This document shows, in pieces, positions 1 to 7,029 of a DNA stretch of 10,520 bases (position 1 is the stretch's first letter; each line of letters opens with the position of its first letter). The stretch comes from JAYZDB01 sp036338025 (GTDB lineage: Bacteria > Planctomycetota > UBA1135 > UBA2386): positions 1 through 10,520 of the forward strand of contig JAYZDB010000227.1 of the NCBI GenBank assembly GCA_036338025.1, given 5' to 3'. A program made the position numbers and the translations under genes. The notes beneath the pieces were generated by a model. It was not told the origin of the DNA, made no database searches, and was given only the letters and a program-made list of their open reading frames with translations.

Positions 1-852
1 GATGTTGTGGAATTCGCCATCGCTGAAGTTCGGTCCGAAGTGGCACAAGGTGCACTGACCACGACCCAGAAAGAGCTTCAGTCCCCGTTGTGCTGCGGGG
101 GACAGTGCGTCCACCAGGTCTTGCCGTCCTTCGCGGAGGCCTCGGGCGAAGTGATCGAAGGGAGCGTCGCTGGTCTGCAAGGTGCGCTCGAAGGCCGCGA
201 TGGCCTTGCCGAGGTTGGCGAAGAAGCTGTCGAGGATATGGCGGTCGCCGATTGGCAGGGCGTCCCATCCGGGCGTGCCTGGCTTGGCGTGTGGAGGTAG
301 GTTTGCGGTTTCGAGACTGGGTAGCGCTGCGAAGATCTCCTGGTAGCGGGATCGCAATGCGGCGTCGGTACGAACCAGTTGCCAGAGTGCCCCGCGCGAA
401 GATCCCATTTCGGCTGGGTGTTCGATCGGCCCCAAGGCCTGGGCCCACAGAGAATCTGCGCGCCCGTCCCAGAAGGCCCAGAAACCATGCGCGGCGTTGA
501 GGATTGTCGGGGTGTTGCGCGTCGTTTCGCCGAGGCCTCGGGCGGTTGCGCGACCGTCGGTGAAGTCCTTGGCAGGATCATGGCAGGTGGCACAGGAGAT
601 CTGACCGTTGCTGGAGAGGCGGCTGTCGAAGAACAGTTGGCGTCCGAATTGTGCGGCCTTCGGATTGTCAGCGAATCGGTTGGTCGGACTGGGAGGGGGT
701 GGCCCCAGGCCGGTGAGACTCTGGATTGTCGCCAGTTCGTCGGTGGAAAACTCGATCGCAGTGGTCACGCCTGGGTGAAGCTGCGATTGCAGAATTCCCA
801 GACCTGTCACGATCACGATGATCGGTAGCCATGGTCTGGAACGGAGGTTCAT
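1..852 (-). CDS. Di-haem cytochrome c peroxidase (MauG/CcpA family), 3' part outside the window
   Basis: The gene is read from an ATG at 852 and stays open to base 1, giving 284 residues; the C-terminal part lies outside the window. The N-terminus (MNLRSRPW followed by a hydrophobic stretch LPIIVIVTGLGIL) looks like a signal peptide or anchor. Two haem-binding CxxCH motifs are visible: CATCH at residues 87-91 and CTLCH at 267-271. Between them is WDGRADSLWAQALGPIEHP (about residues 128-146), a typical block of this family. The family comprises periplasmic c-type cytochromes that reduce peroxide or, as in MauG and MbnH, oxidise a protein partner through a high-valent haem. The real substrate cannot be told from the visible part. 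The gene starts 7 bases after the stop of the YtkA-like gene, so the two are probably co-transcribed. No clear Shine-Dalgarno sequence precedes the ATG. The family call is secure; the physiological role is not. Confidence 0.93.
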   Translation of the reverse strand, partial: MNLRSRPWLPIIVIVTGLGILQSQLHPGVTTAIEFSTDELATIQSLTGLGPPPPSPTNRFADNPKAAQFGRQLFFDSRLSSNGQISCATCHDPAKDFTDGRATARGLGETTRNTPTILNAAHGFWAFWDGRADSLWAQALGPIEHPAEMGSSRGALWQLVRTDAALRSRYQEIFAALPSLETANLPPHAKPGTPGWDALPIGDRHILDSFFANLGKAIAAFERTLQTSDAPFDHFARGLREGRQDLVDALSPAAQRGLKLFLGRGQCTLCHFGPNFSDGEFHNI

Positions 853-859
853 TCTGTTG

Positions 860-1309
860 TCACAGCTCGACCGGGAACACGGCACGCTCCATCGCGGCCT
901 TGCGGCCGATGTAGACATAGATCTCCCACGCGCCGGGCATGTGAAACAGCATACCCTCAACTCGCCATCGGTTGGCTCCGAGTGCTGTGAGTCGCGGCTT
1001 GGTGTTCATTCCGTGACCGTGGGCTGGCATGTCTGCGTTGACGGCGATCTGTTCCGGGATCTGGGCACCTTCAGCGGCCCGTACCGTAAATTCCATGGAG
1101 AAGTGCTGGTTGACAGGGATCTGCGCCGGGCTGGTCTGGAGGCTTACGGCGAAGCTCTTGGTCTTGGCTTCGCGTGGCACGGATTGTGGGGACTCGGTGC
1201 ACGAGAACGCCGAGGTTCCCAGGAGCAGCAACACGAGTGGTAAGACCGGTGTCGATGTACAGCGGTTTGCAGGAGTTGGAGCGGAGTCGTATTGCCTGGT
1301 TCTTGCCAT
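860..1309 (-). CDS. Secreted or lipid-anchored YtkA/FixH-like domain protein
   Basis: This 149-residue protein has a long N-terminal region, a hydrophobic core at about residues 22-36 (VLPLVLLLLGTSAFS), and then a cysteine at 37. The cysteine suggests a lipoprotein, although the preceding AFS is not a perfect lipobox. The mature part is a small beta-sandwich-type domain. Its signature is the MPAHGHGM segment at residues 94-101 and a C-terminal block with VEGMLFHMPGAWEIYVYI, which matches YtkA-like and FixH-like proteins. Members are often found beside cytochrome oxidase, copper-handling or di-haem peroxidase genes, and the exposed Met/His cluster would suit copper binding (inference). Here it precedes the di-haem peroxidase by 7 bases and probably supplies an accessory or metal-related function to it. 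The ATG at 1309 is the only good start. No Shine-Dalgarno is evident. Confidence 0.8.
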   Translation of the reverse strand: MARTRQYDSAPTPANRCTSTPVLPLVLLLLGTSAFSCTESPQSVPREAKTKSFAVSLQTSPAQIPVNQHFSMEFTVRAAEGAQIPEQIAVNADMPAHGHGMNTKPRLTALGANRWRVEGMLFHMPGAWEIYVYIGRKAAMERAVFPVEL

Positions 1310-1608
1310 GATCGTTCGCGGTGCGGGTCGGGAGTCTTGGTCTAGCGGGTTGCCGTGGAAGCTGATGTGGGTTCTCGTCGCTGGTCAGGTGCCAACGGCG
1401 ACATGCCGGCACGTGTGGTAACGCCGATGTCCCACTGGAGTACAGTGAGCATTGCGAAAAAAATCCGCAGTTCTCGTCTTCCGTTGCGCGAGCCCACGGC
1501 CTCGCCCCTTCACGACGCGGAGAGTTGCGCTCCGGCAGGATACCCTCTACAACCGGGTCGGCGGCTTGGCTGCCTCACATAGCTAACTTACTTTTTTAGA
1601 TATCCGAT
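1310..1608. other. Intergenic region between divergent genes, no gene supported
   Basis: This 299-base gap separates the start of the YtkA-like gene (minus) from the start of the McrB-like gene (plus), so it should hold promoters for both. Open frames crossing it have no recognisable protein features. A hairpin-forming stretch lies at 1389-1412. The last 30 bases before 1609 are clearly AT-richer than the surroundings (a run of six T at 1592-1597 followed by AGATAT). A weak promoter-like pair can be drawn with TTGGCT at 1566-1571 and AT-rich bases around 1588-1602, but it is not convincing enough to call as a promoter. Confidence 0.6.
1389..1412. repeat. Imperfect inverted repeat / hairpin in the divergent intergenic region
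   Basis: GTGCC (1389-1393) pairs with GGCAC (1408-1412), and inside it GGC (1397-1399) pairs with GCC (1405-1407), with AAC as a bulge and GACAT as the loop. This gives an 8-pair interrupted stem. There is no T-run, so it does not look like a terminator. It could be an operator or a structure in the leader of the minus-strand operon, or chance in GC-rich DNA. Confidence 0.3.
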
Positions 1609-3495
1609 ATGTCGACGTTCTATTTGACGCCGGGCAATGCGGTCAGCTGTTACATCAATACCCATCGTAGCGGCTGGGATGGGGTGATCTGCGCGCAGCC
1701 TGATACCTGGAACTGTGCCGCTACCGCGGAGTTTCGCCGCGACTACTGTGCCCGGGGTACAGACCGGTGCTACCACATCCATACGTTTGATGCACCGTCT
1801 CCGTACTTCGTGATGGATGACTACGGCGCTGGCTGGATTCTGGGCAACAACATTCACACCCTCGATGACCAGTTGTTGCTGATCCTTGCCCGGGAGGGTT
1901 CGGAACCCCGGGGCATCCGCGAGGAGTATCGCCGACGCTACAAGGTAGCCGGTGCATACCGGATCAAGGAGGTGCGGAAGATTGAGCAAGCGCACCGCAC
2001 CTTGTGGGAAATTCATCCGCATGAGGATGGATGGACGCGTTTCCACCAGTTTCTGGTCGATAGCCCCCGCTTCGAGCACGCCGGCGGTCCCTATGTGAAA
2101 CAGATTGACCGCGAGTTGGTCATGCGGGTGTTCGCCGAGGCCGCAGAAGTAGCCGGGCGTCCAGACCCTGGATGGCACGATCCCGAGGACTGCGCGCGGT
2201 TCGAACAATTCCACCAGCAGCTCCCTGATTGGCTGGAGTCTGCTGCCCGAGCTTCTGCACGCCTGCCACAACGCGATAGCTGGCGATCCATGGCGGCCAA
2301 GACCGTACGCACGGTTGGCGAACAGGGTCAGGGTCCGCTGGCCGAGTTGCCGTCTCTCCTGGAGCAGAAGTTCGTTCCTGGTGGGTTGGAGGTAGCGAAC
2401 GAGGATGTGTCGGTCGCAGGGGTGCAGGACACCGAAGCGGTGGACGCTGGGGGGCTGATTCGCGAAGCGGAAGCCGCTCGGTCGGTTACAGAGTTGCGCG
2501 CCCTCGATGGCGATCCCTTGTGCGAGCGCCCGCCGCTACTCGAGGACAGCCGACGTGAATGGGTCCAGCAAACCTACGGGGACGCCGCCTTTCAGGCGAT
2601 TCAAGTAGCTTCCTTGACCAAGGAGATCCTGATCCTGCGTGGTATGCCAGGGGTGGGCAAGAGCCATCTGGCCTTGCGACTGTTGGATGATGAGCAGCGC
2701 GAACGCACTCTGGTGGTGCCCGTTGCGGCAACATGGCGTGGGCGGGAAGACCTGCTCGGCTACGTCAATCCGGTTACCCAGGAATTTGAGCCAACACGGT
2801 TCACGGAGTTCCTCTTGGAGGCCGAGGCTGCCTGGCAAAGCGATGACCAACGGGCTTGGGCGGTGGTATTCGAGGAGTTCACCCTCAGCCAGCCCGAGCA
2901 CTGGTTGTCTGACGTCTTGGTTGCCTCGCAGCATGGCACGGGACCCGACCGTGATCGGATCCTGCATCTGGGTGGTACCAAGATCCGGGGGCGAGAGGAT
3001 GAACGGAATTACGTCGAGTTGTCGCCGGCTATTCGGTTCGTTGCGACTGTCAGCAGTGACCACACCGTACGGCCGCTTTCATCGCGTATCCTCGATCGGG
3101 CAGCAGTGGTCGACCTGCGCCGTGAGCCCCGGCAATCACTTTCGCAGGCTGGATTGCGAGTGCTCGAAGACATGACGATGGCGATCGCCGACCTGGACTT
3201 CCTCGTGCGCATCAAGGGCGCTGGATTTTCCCTGCGCGCCGCCCTGTCGCTGCGCAAATGCCTGGAAGAACTCGACCACCTGGAGATGGGCGAATGGGAT
3301 GTGGTCGACCTGGTTCTTGTGCAGGAAGTTCTCAGCAAGATCCGGCTGTTGGCGCGCGATCCTCTCGACGAAGCGATGCTGCAGGACCTCAAGAAGTGGC
3401 AGAATCGGCACGGTAGCCAACTCACTCGGTGCTCAAGCCTGATTAGCGAGTGGGAGGACCTGCTGCGCTCGGGCGTGGACGTTGTGCAGGTCTGA
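1609..3495 (+). CDS. McrB-like AAA+ ATPase with a cysteine-rich N-terminal domain
   Basis: This 628-residue protein is probably the motor subunit of a McrBC-like defence or restriction complex. The AAA+ module is C-terminal: Walker A GMPGVGKS at 345-352, Walker B AVVFEE at 418-423, and a sensor-1/arginine-finger block from ATVSSD (479-484) to RILDR (493-497). A helical lid contains GFSLRAALSLRKCLEEL from 539, as McrB-type ATPases have. The first 55 residues contain C14, C28, C36, C47 and C54 and the motif NTHRSGWDGVIC (17-28). A further part to about residue 185 includes HEDGWTRF. I recall similar GWDGxxC N-termini on other helicase or ATPase proteins but cannot assign a named family. Residues about 195-325 look like a variable linker. 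An in-frame TAG at 1597 fixes ATG 1609 as the first start; no Shine-Dalgarno precedes it. The partner gene begins one base after the stop. The AAA+ call is firm; the role is inferred. Confidence 0.85.
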   Translation: MSTFYLTPGNAVSCYINTHRSGWDGVICAQPDTWNCAATAEFRRDYCARGTDRCYHIHTFDAPSPYFVMDDYGAGWILGNNIHTLDDQLLLILAREGSEPRGIREEYRRRYKVAGAYRIKEVRKIEQAHRTLWEIHPHEDGWTRFHQFLVDSPRFEHAGGPYVKQIDRELVMRVFAEAAEVAGRPDPGWHDPEDCARFEQFHQQLPDWLESAARASARLPQRDSWRSMAAKTVRTVGEQGQGPLAELPSLLEQKFVPGGLEVANEDVSVAGVQDTEAVDAGGLIREAEAARSVTELRALDGDPLCERPPLLEDSRREWVQQTYGDAAFQAIQVASLTKEILILRGMPGVGKSHLALRLLDDEQRERTLVVPVAATWRGREDLLGYVNPVTQEFEPTRFTEFLLEAEAAWQSDDQRAWAVVFEEFTLSQPEHWLSDVLVASQHGTGPDRDRILHLGGTKIRGREDERNYVELSPAIRFVATVSSDHTVRPLSSRILDRAAVVDLRREPRQSLSQAGLRVLEDMTMAIADLDFLVRIKGAGFSLRAALSLRKCLEELDHLEMGEWDVVDLVLVQEVLSKIRLLARDPLDEAMLQDLKKWQNRHGSQLTRCSSLISEWEDLLRSGVDVVQV

Positions 3496-3496
3496 C

Positions 3497-4822
3497 ATGC
3501 TTCCTACGGAGGACTTCACCAGCATCATCCAGTCTGATCTTCGCGAGTTCTCACCCATGCTCTTGGAGGCTGGGTTGACCGAGATCGATGCGGAGAGTCA
3601 GGGTCCGGGATCGGGACCGTTGGGAGTCCTGATGTCCCAGGTCAGCACCTTTGCTGGACTGGTCCCGCGCTTGATTGCCGATTTTGAAGAACAATCGCGG
3701 TCGGGCAGCGAAGTCGTGCCGGTGGCCGTTCCGAGGCGGGCACGCCTGTCGCGGGCTGCCAGTGACTTCGTGAGCCGTGACGGCAAGCTTCATCCGGCCC
3801 GTTTCATGGCCACCCGATCGGTAGTTGAAAAGGACCCTGCGACCCTGTCGTGGCTTCTGCACATCAGTTACATGCTCGAGGACAAGGTCGAACGAGCGAC
3901 TGGCCGATTGCGCAAGCACGTGCGTGGGGAACTCGAAGGGCGCCGGGACTACACCTGGTCGCTAAGGAAGGAGAATGACATCCTGCGCGATCTTGAGACC
4001 GCCCTGTCCGAGGCCAACGGACGTCTGACTCGTGTTCAGCGGCGCATCCTCGAGGAGGGTGAGTTCCGTCTGCGACCACAGCCGTATCCGCCACGCAATT
4101 GCCCTGACAGCCCATTGTTCACGTCGTTGCGTCTCCTATCTCATGAGTTGGACCAGCCGGAAACGGCTCTGTCTCGCGAGTTCCGGGGAATCGTCAGTGA
4201 TCAGGCGACCGCGTCTCTGCCGTTTCTCTATCAGCGCTGGTGTGGGGTCAAGATCCTCCATGAACTTCGAGTGATGGGCTGGGTGTCCCTCGTGGATCCA
4301 CTGCCGGCGCTCTTCCTGGGTGGGCGTATCCGGTTTTCAAAGGACCTGCCGGACAACATCGGTCCGGCTGAGATGACCTTGTGGTGTGAACCGCACTTGA
4401 CCCTGCAGGGCAGGCACCCGAGCGGCTTGTACAGTCTCCACAAGGAGGCCTCGCCCGACTTCGTGTTCATCACGCCCGGACCGCACGGTCCGGATGCTTT
4501 TGTTCTCGATCCGACCCTTTCGTCAGACATTGGCGTGCGACGGGAGAAGTCGCGTTATCTGACGGACCTGGCTTTCGATGCTCTGCAACTCGTAGCAGGT
4601 GTGCCGGCCTTGCATCAACCGAGGCGGTCTTGGTCGGCCTCGCCGATTCGTACGACGCGATGTGAACTTTTGGACCTCGAGGGCCGATCGGGCACGATTC
4701 CCATGCACCCGGTCGATTTCTCTGACGGCGCCTTACGGGGCTGGTTGGAGGATGTCGAGTCCTACGCAATTGGATGGACAGGTCACTCGATGCCGAGACC
4801 GGTTCGTGGTGGCTCCTCCTGA
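3497..4822 (+). CDS. DUF2357/McrC-like PD-(D/E)XK nuclease-fold partner protein
   Basis: The protein has 441 residues from ATG 3497, one base after the TGA of the ATPase gene; a TTG at 3482, inside that gene, would add five residues. An N-terminal domain is followed by a charged helical stretch at about 127-187 (from LEDKVERATGRLRKHV to RRILEEGEF) that is probably a coiled coil. The C-terminal part resembles the restriction-nuclease fold of DUF2357 and McrC proteins: helix LYQRWCGVKILHEL at 244-257, strand SPDFVFI with P320-D321, strand FVLDPTL with D338, then REKSRYLTDLAFDAL (349-363). In active relatives the first helix usually reads YExW and the second strand DxK. Here they read YQRW and DPT, so the nuclease may be inactive or use a shifted lysine such as K351. 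The arrangement with an upstream McrB-like ATPase matches mcrB-mcrC pairs. The fold assignment comes from motif reading only and is moderately sure. Confidence 0.7.
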   Translation: MLPTEDFTSIIQSDLREFSPMLLEAGLTEIDAESQGPGSGPLGVLMSQVSTFAGLVPRLIADFEEQSRSGSEVVPVAVPRRARLSRAASDFVSRDGKLHPARFMATRSVVEKDPATLSWLLHISYMLEDKVERATGRLRKHVRGELEGRRDYTWSLRKENDILRDLETALSEANGRLTRVQRRILEEGEFRLRPQPYPPRNCPDSPLFTSLRLLSHELDQPETALSREFRGIVSDQATASLPFLYQRWCGVKILHELRVMGWVSLVDPLPALFLGGRIRFSKDLPDNIGPAEMTLWCEPHLTLQGRHPSGLYSLHKEASPDFVFITPGPHGPDAFVLDPTLSSDIGVRREKSRYLTDLAFDALQLVAGVPALHQPRRSWSASPIRTTRCELLDLEGRSGTIPMHPVDFSDGALRGWLEDVESYAIGWTGHSMPRPVRGGSS

Positions 4823-4865
4823 CCCGCGGGCGCTTGCCGCGCATCGCTGCCAGGATCTGTTCCGG
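4823..4865. other. Short convergent junction with possible GC hairpin
   Basis: Only 43 bases separate the stops of the converging McrC-like gene and the DprE2-like gene. CGCGG (from 4825) can pair with CCGCG across a 7-base loop (GCGCTTG). No T-run follows on either strand, so an intrinsic terminator is not supported. Confidence 0.25.
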
Positions 4866-5609
4866 CTAACGGCCTGCGAGGAACCCAAAGCGTTGGAAGA
4901 TCGGCTCCGGTAAGCACCGCACGACCATCATCACGTAGCCCCAGGTGCGTGGCAGGTATGTCACATGGCGGTGTCCGTCGAGTGTCTTGACGATCCCCCG
5001 AGCTACCTTGGTCTTCTCTCCGAACAGCGCGTGCTTGTTGTGCCCGACGGTCATCGGAGTGTCGACCGGACCTAGCTTGAGGTTGTGCACCCACGCATCG
5101 GTGGGATACAGCCGACTGCGAATTCCCTGCAGGTAGCGGGTCAGTGCGCCCTTCGATGCTCCGTAGGTGTAATTGCGAGGGCGCCCGCGTTCGCCGGCGA
5201 CTGATGTGATGACACCAAGATGTCCACGTCCCTGTTTCTCGAAGTAGTTGGTTAGCGGGATCAGGATTGAGACTGCACTGAGGAAGTTGGTTTGGATGAT
5301 CTGCCTTGCGTGTTCCAGATCGCGTTCCGATTGACCTTGGTCGCCGAGCAATCCGTGTGCAACCAGGGCGATATCCACCGTGCCGAGTGTGTCGATCGCG
5401 GTCTGCACGTGTGCGGCACAGCTGTCCAGTTCGTCGAGATCAGTGGTGATCTGGCCGGCCACGGACCCTCCGAGCTCGGTCACCAGGGACTGCAGGCTCT
5501 GTGGGTTCCGCCCGACCAGGAATAGACGGTCGCCGCGCTTCGAGTAGGCGCGAGCGACCTCGGAAGCGATGGCGGAATTGGCTCCGAAGATCAGGACGTT
5601 GCGAGCCAT
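4866..5609 (-). CDS. Short-chain dehydrogenase/reductase resembling DprE2
   Basis: The protein has 247 residues, typical for classical SDR enzymes. The N-terminal nucleotide-binding motif is FGANSAIA (8-15), a variant of the usual TGxxxGIG. Catalytic residues are visible as S136 in TSVAGERGR and Y149-x3-K153 in YGASK. Several blocks match my memory of mycobacterial DprE2 (decaprenylphospho-ribofuranose epimerase subunit 2, NAD(P)H-dependent ketoreductase): VDIALVAHGLLGD, SVAGER..R.NYTYGASK, and the C-terminal YVMMVVRCLPEPIFQRF, which corresponds to YVMMVLRHIPRSIF. DprE2 reduces the 2-keto-sugar lipid made by the FAD oxidase DprE1; no DprE1 gene is present here. The C-terminal hydrophobic helix suggests membrane association. 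It lies 69 bases downstream of the DUF1552 gene and is probably last in that operon. The substrate in this organism is unknown; a polyprenyl-linked sugar is an inference. Confidence 0.88.
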   Translation of the reverse strand: MARNVLIFGANSAIASEVARAYSKRGDRLFLVGRNPQSLQSLVTELGGSVAGQITTDLDELDSCAAHVQTAIDTLGTVDIALVAHGLLGDQGQSERDLEHARQIIQTNFLSAVSILIPLTNYFEKQGRGHLGVITSVAGERGRPRNYTYGASKGALTRYLQGIRSRLYPTDAWVHNLKLGPVDTPMTVGHNKHALFGEKTKVARGIVKTLDGHRHVTYLPRTWGYVMMVVRCLPEPIFQRFGFLAGR

Positions 5610-5678
5610 CGACTACTGATGTTGGTCCGTCGTGTGCGAATTACCGTCGAGGCCGACGAGACAGGACCTCGGCATCGT

Positions 5679-7007
5679 CTATATGTCGAGGGGACCGGTG
5701 CTGTCGGCAAATCTGGTCTTCTTGATCCCGTGGACACCGAGCATCCTGAGGTAGAGGTTGGCCATCGGAGTGTCTCTTGGCAATCGGAGGTGTTGGCCTT
5801 GCTTGATCCGGCCGTTGCCATGGCCGGCGAGTATGATGGGAAGATTCAGGTGATCGTGACGGTTGCCGTCGCCGAGACCTGATCCATACACCACCATCGA
5901 TCGATGTAGCAGGTTGGAGTTGCCGTCATCGGTTGCCCGGAGCATGGCAATGAACCTCGCCAGTTGTTCCGTGTGGTAGCGATTGATCTTGCGGATCTTG
6001 GCGAGTTTCTTGGGGTCACCGCGGTGGTGCGAAAGTTGGTGGTGACCTTCCGGGACATCCAGGAACCGGTAGCTGCGGTTGTTGCCGCCGTTACCGAGCA
6101 TGAACGTGAGCACTCGGGTCTGATCCGTTTGGAGCGCCAGCACGATCAAGTCGTACATGATCTGGAGTCTGCCCGTGAACTGTGGGTCGTCTTCGCGATG
6201 CCAGAACTTGTCTGGGAGTTTCAATTTCGCGTCTTCTTCGTCGAGCTTGTCGAGCCGAAGTTCGAATTCACGCACGGAGGTCAGGTAACCGTCGAGTTTC
6301 TGCTGGTCCGTTGTTCCGAGTCGCCCCCGCAGCGCCTTGGCGTCGGCCAGGGCTGCGTCGAGCACGCTCTTCATCCGGCGGCGGGCTTGTGCGGTAGCGG
6401 TTGGATCGACCTTCGACTCGCCGAACATGCGTGCGAAGGCGGCACGTGGCTTGGATTCCTTGGCGACTGGCTCCGAGGGGCTGCGCCACGCGACGTTGTT
6501 GCTGTAGGCACAACTGTAACCTGAGTCGCAAATGCCGCCTCGACGACCCCCGTCCATGCCGAGTTCGAGACTCGGGAAGGTGGTCTCCTTGCCGAGCTGC
6601 TGTGCGATTACCTGGTCGATGGAGACACCGACTCGGATGTTCTCGCCACCGGTCTTGCGCGGGTGCATGCAGGTGAGATAGGTCGCCACCGCGCGCGCAT
6701 GATCGCCGGCGCCGTCGCCGTGAGGTTGGCCTGCGTCGATGCCGATGTGTGAAAAGACCGTGAGGTCAGCCCGGCGCTTTGCCAGTGGTTCGAGCAGGTA
6801 CGGCAGTTCGAAGTCGCGGCCGGTCTTCTTGGGGATCCAGTCATCCATCTTCATGCCGTTGGGCGAGTAGATGAACACGCTGCGGATGGGGCCGTCTGTT
6901 GGCGCGCTCAGGCCAGGGTGCATTGCGTCCAGCCAGGGCAGCGCGATGGTCACGCCGGTTCCGCGCAGGAAGGTTCGGCGACTGAGGTAACGGCGACGGA
7001 GGATCAT
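5679..7007 (-). CDS. DUF1552 family protein with twin-arginine signal
   Basis: The protein has 442 residues from ATG 7007. This start puts MILRRRYLSRRTFLRG at the N-terminus, with the Tat consensus S9-R10-R11-T-F-L-R followed by a hydrophobic stretch (TGVTIALPWL) and an Ala-rich cleavage area, so the folded protein is likely exported. An upstream ATG at 7058 would add 17 residues and overlap the previous gene by 29 bases; it would bury the Tat motif, so I prefer 7007. Internal blocks typical of DUF1552 include SVFIYSPNGMKMDDW, a Gly/Cys segment GGRRGGICDSGYSCAYSNN, and a C-terminal MVVYGSGLGDGNRHDHLNLP with VYGSGLxDGNxHxHxxLP-like histidines. The fold is related to sulfatase-like or DUF1501 proteins, but no reaction is established. 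It almost always accompanies a DUF1592-type cytochrome, encoded here directly upstream, so the two probably act together in the periplasm. Confidence 0.9.
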   Translation of the reverse strand: MILRRRYLSRRTFLRGTGVTIALPWLDAMHPGLSAPTDGPIRSVFIYSPNGMKMDDWIPKKTGRDFELPYLLEPLAKRRADLTVFSHIGIDAGQPHGDGAGDHARAVATYLTCMHPRKTGGENIRVGVSIDQVIAQQLGKETTFPSLELGMDGGRRGGICDSGYSCAYSNNVAWRSPSEPVAKESKPRAAFARMFGESKVDPTATAQARRRMKSVLDAALADAKALRGRLGTTDQQKLDGYLTSVREFELRLDKLDEEDAKLKLPDKFWHREDDPQFTGRLQIMYDLIVLALQTDQTRVLTFMLGNGGNNRSYRFLDVPEGHHQLSHHRGDPKKLAKIRKINRYHTEQLARFIAMLRATDDGNSNLLHRSMVVYGSGLGDGNRHDHLNLPIILAGHGNGRIKQGQHLRLPRDTPMANLYLRMLGVHGIKKTRFADSTGPLDI

Positions 7008-7029
7008 GACGTGGGTATTGTAGGGATTC

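Noticed and set aside
78..593. Open frame of 171 codons on the minus strand
   Set aside because: It overlaps the di-haem peroxidase in another frame of the same strand; the peroxidase frame has two CxxCH motifs and family blocks, while this one is Pro/Ser/Arg-rich with no domain.
1588..2271. Open frame of 227 codons on the minus strand opposite the McrB-like gene
   Set aside because: It lies wholly antisense to the cysteine-rich N-terminal domain of the ATPase, has no recognisable motif, and is explained by the high GC content of third codon positions.
1560..4870. Flanking direct repeats or attachment sites that would mark the McrBC-like pair as a mobile island
   Set aside because: I compared the sequence before 1609 with that after 4822 by eye and found no shared direct repeat; no integrase, transposase or tRNA gene is present in the window.
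5964..6524. Open frame of 186 codons on the plus strand opposite the DUF1552 gene
   Set aside because: It mirrors the reading frame of a clear family member and shows no independent protein signature.
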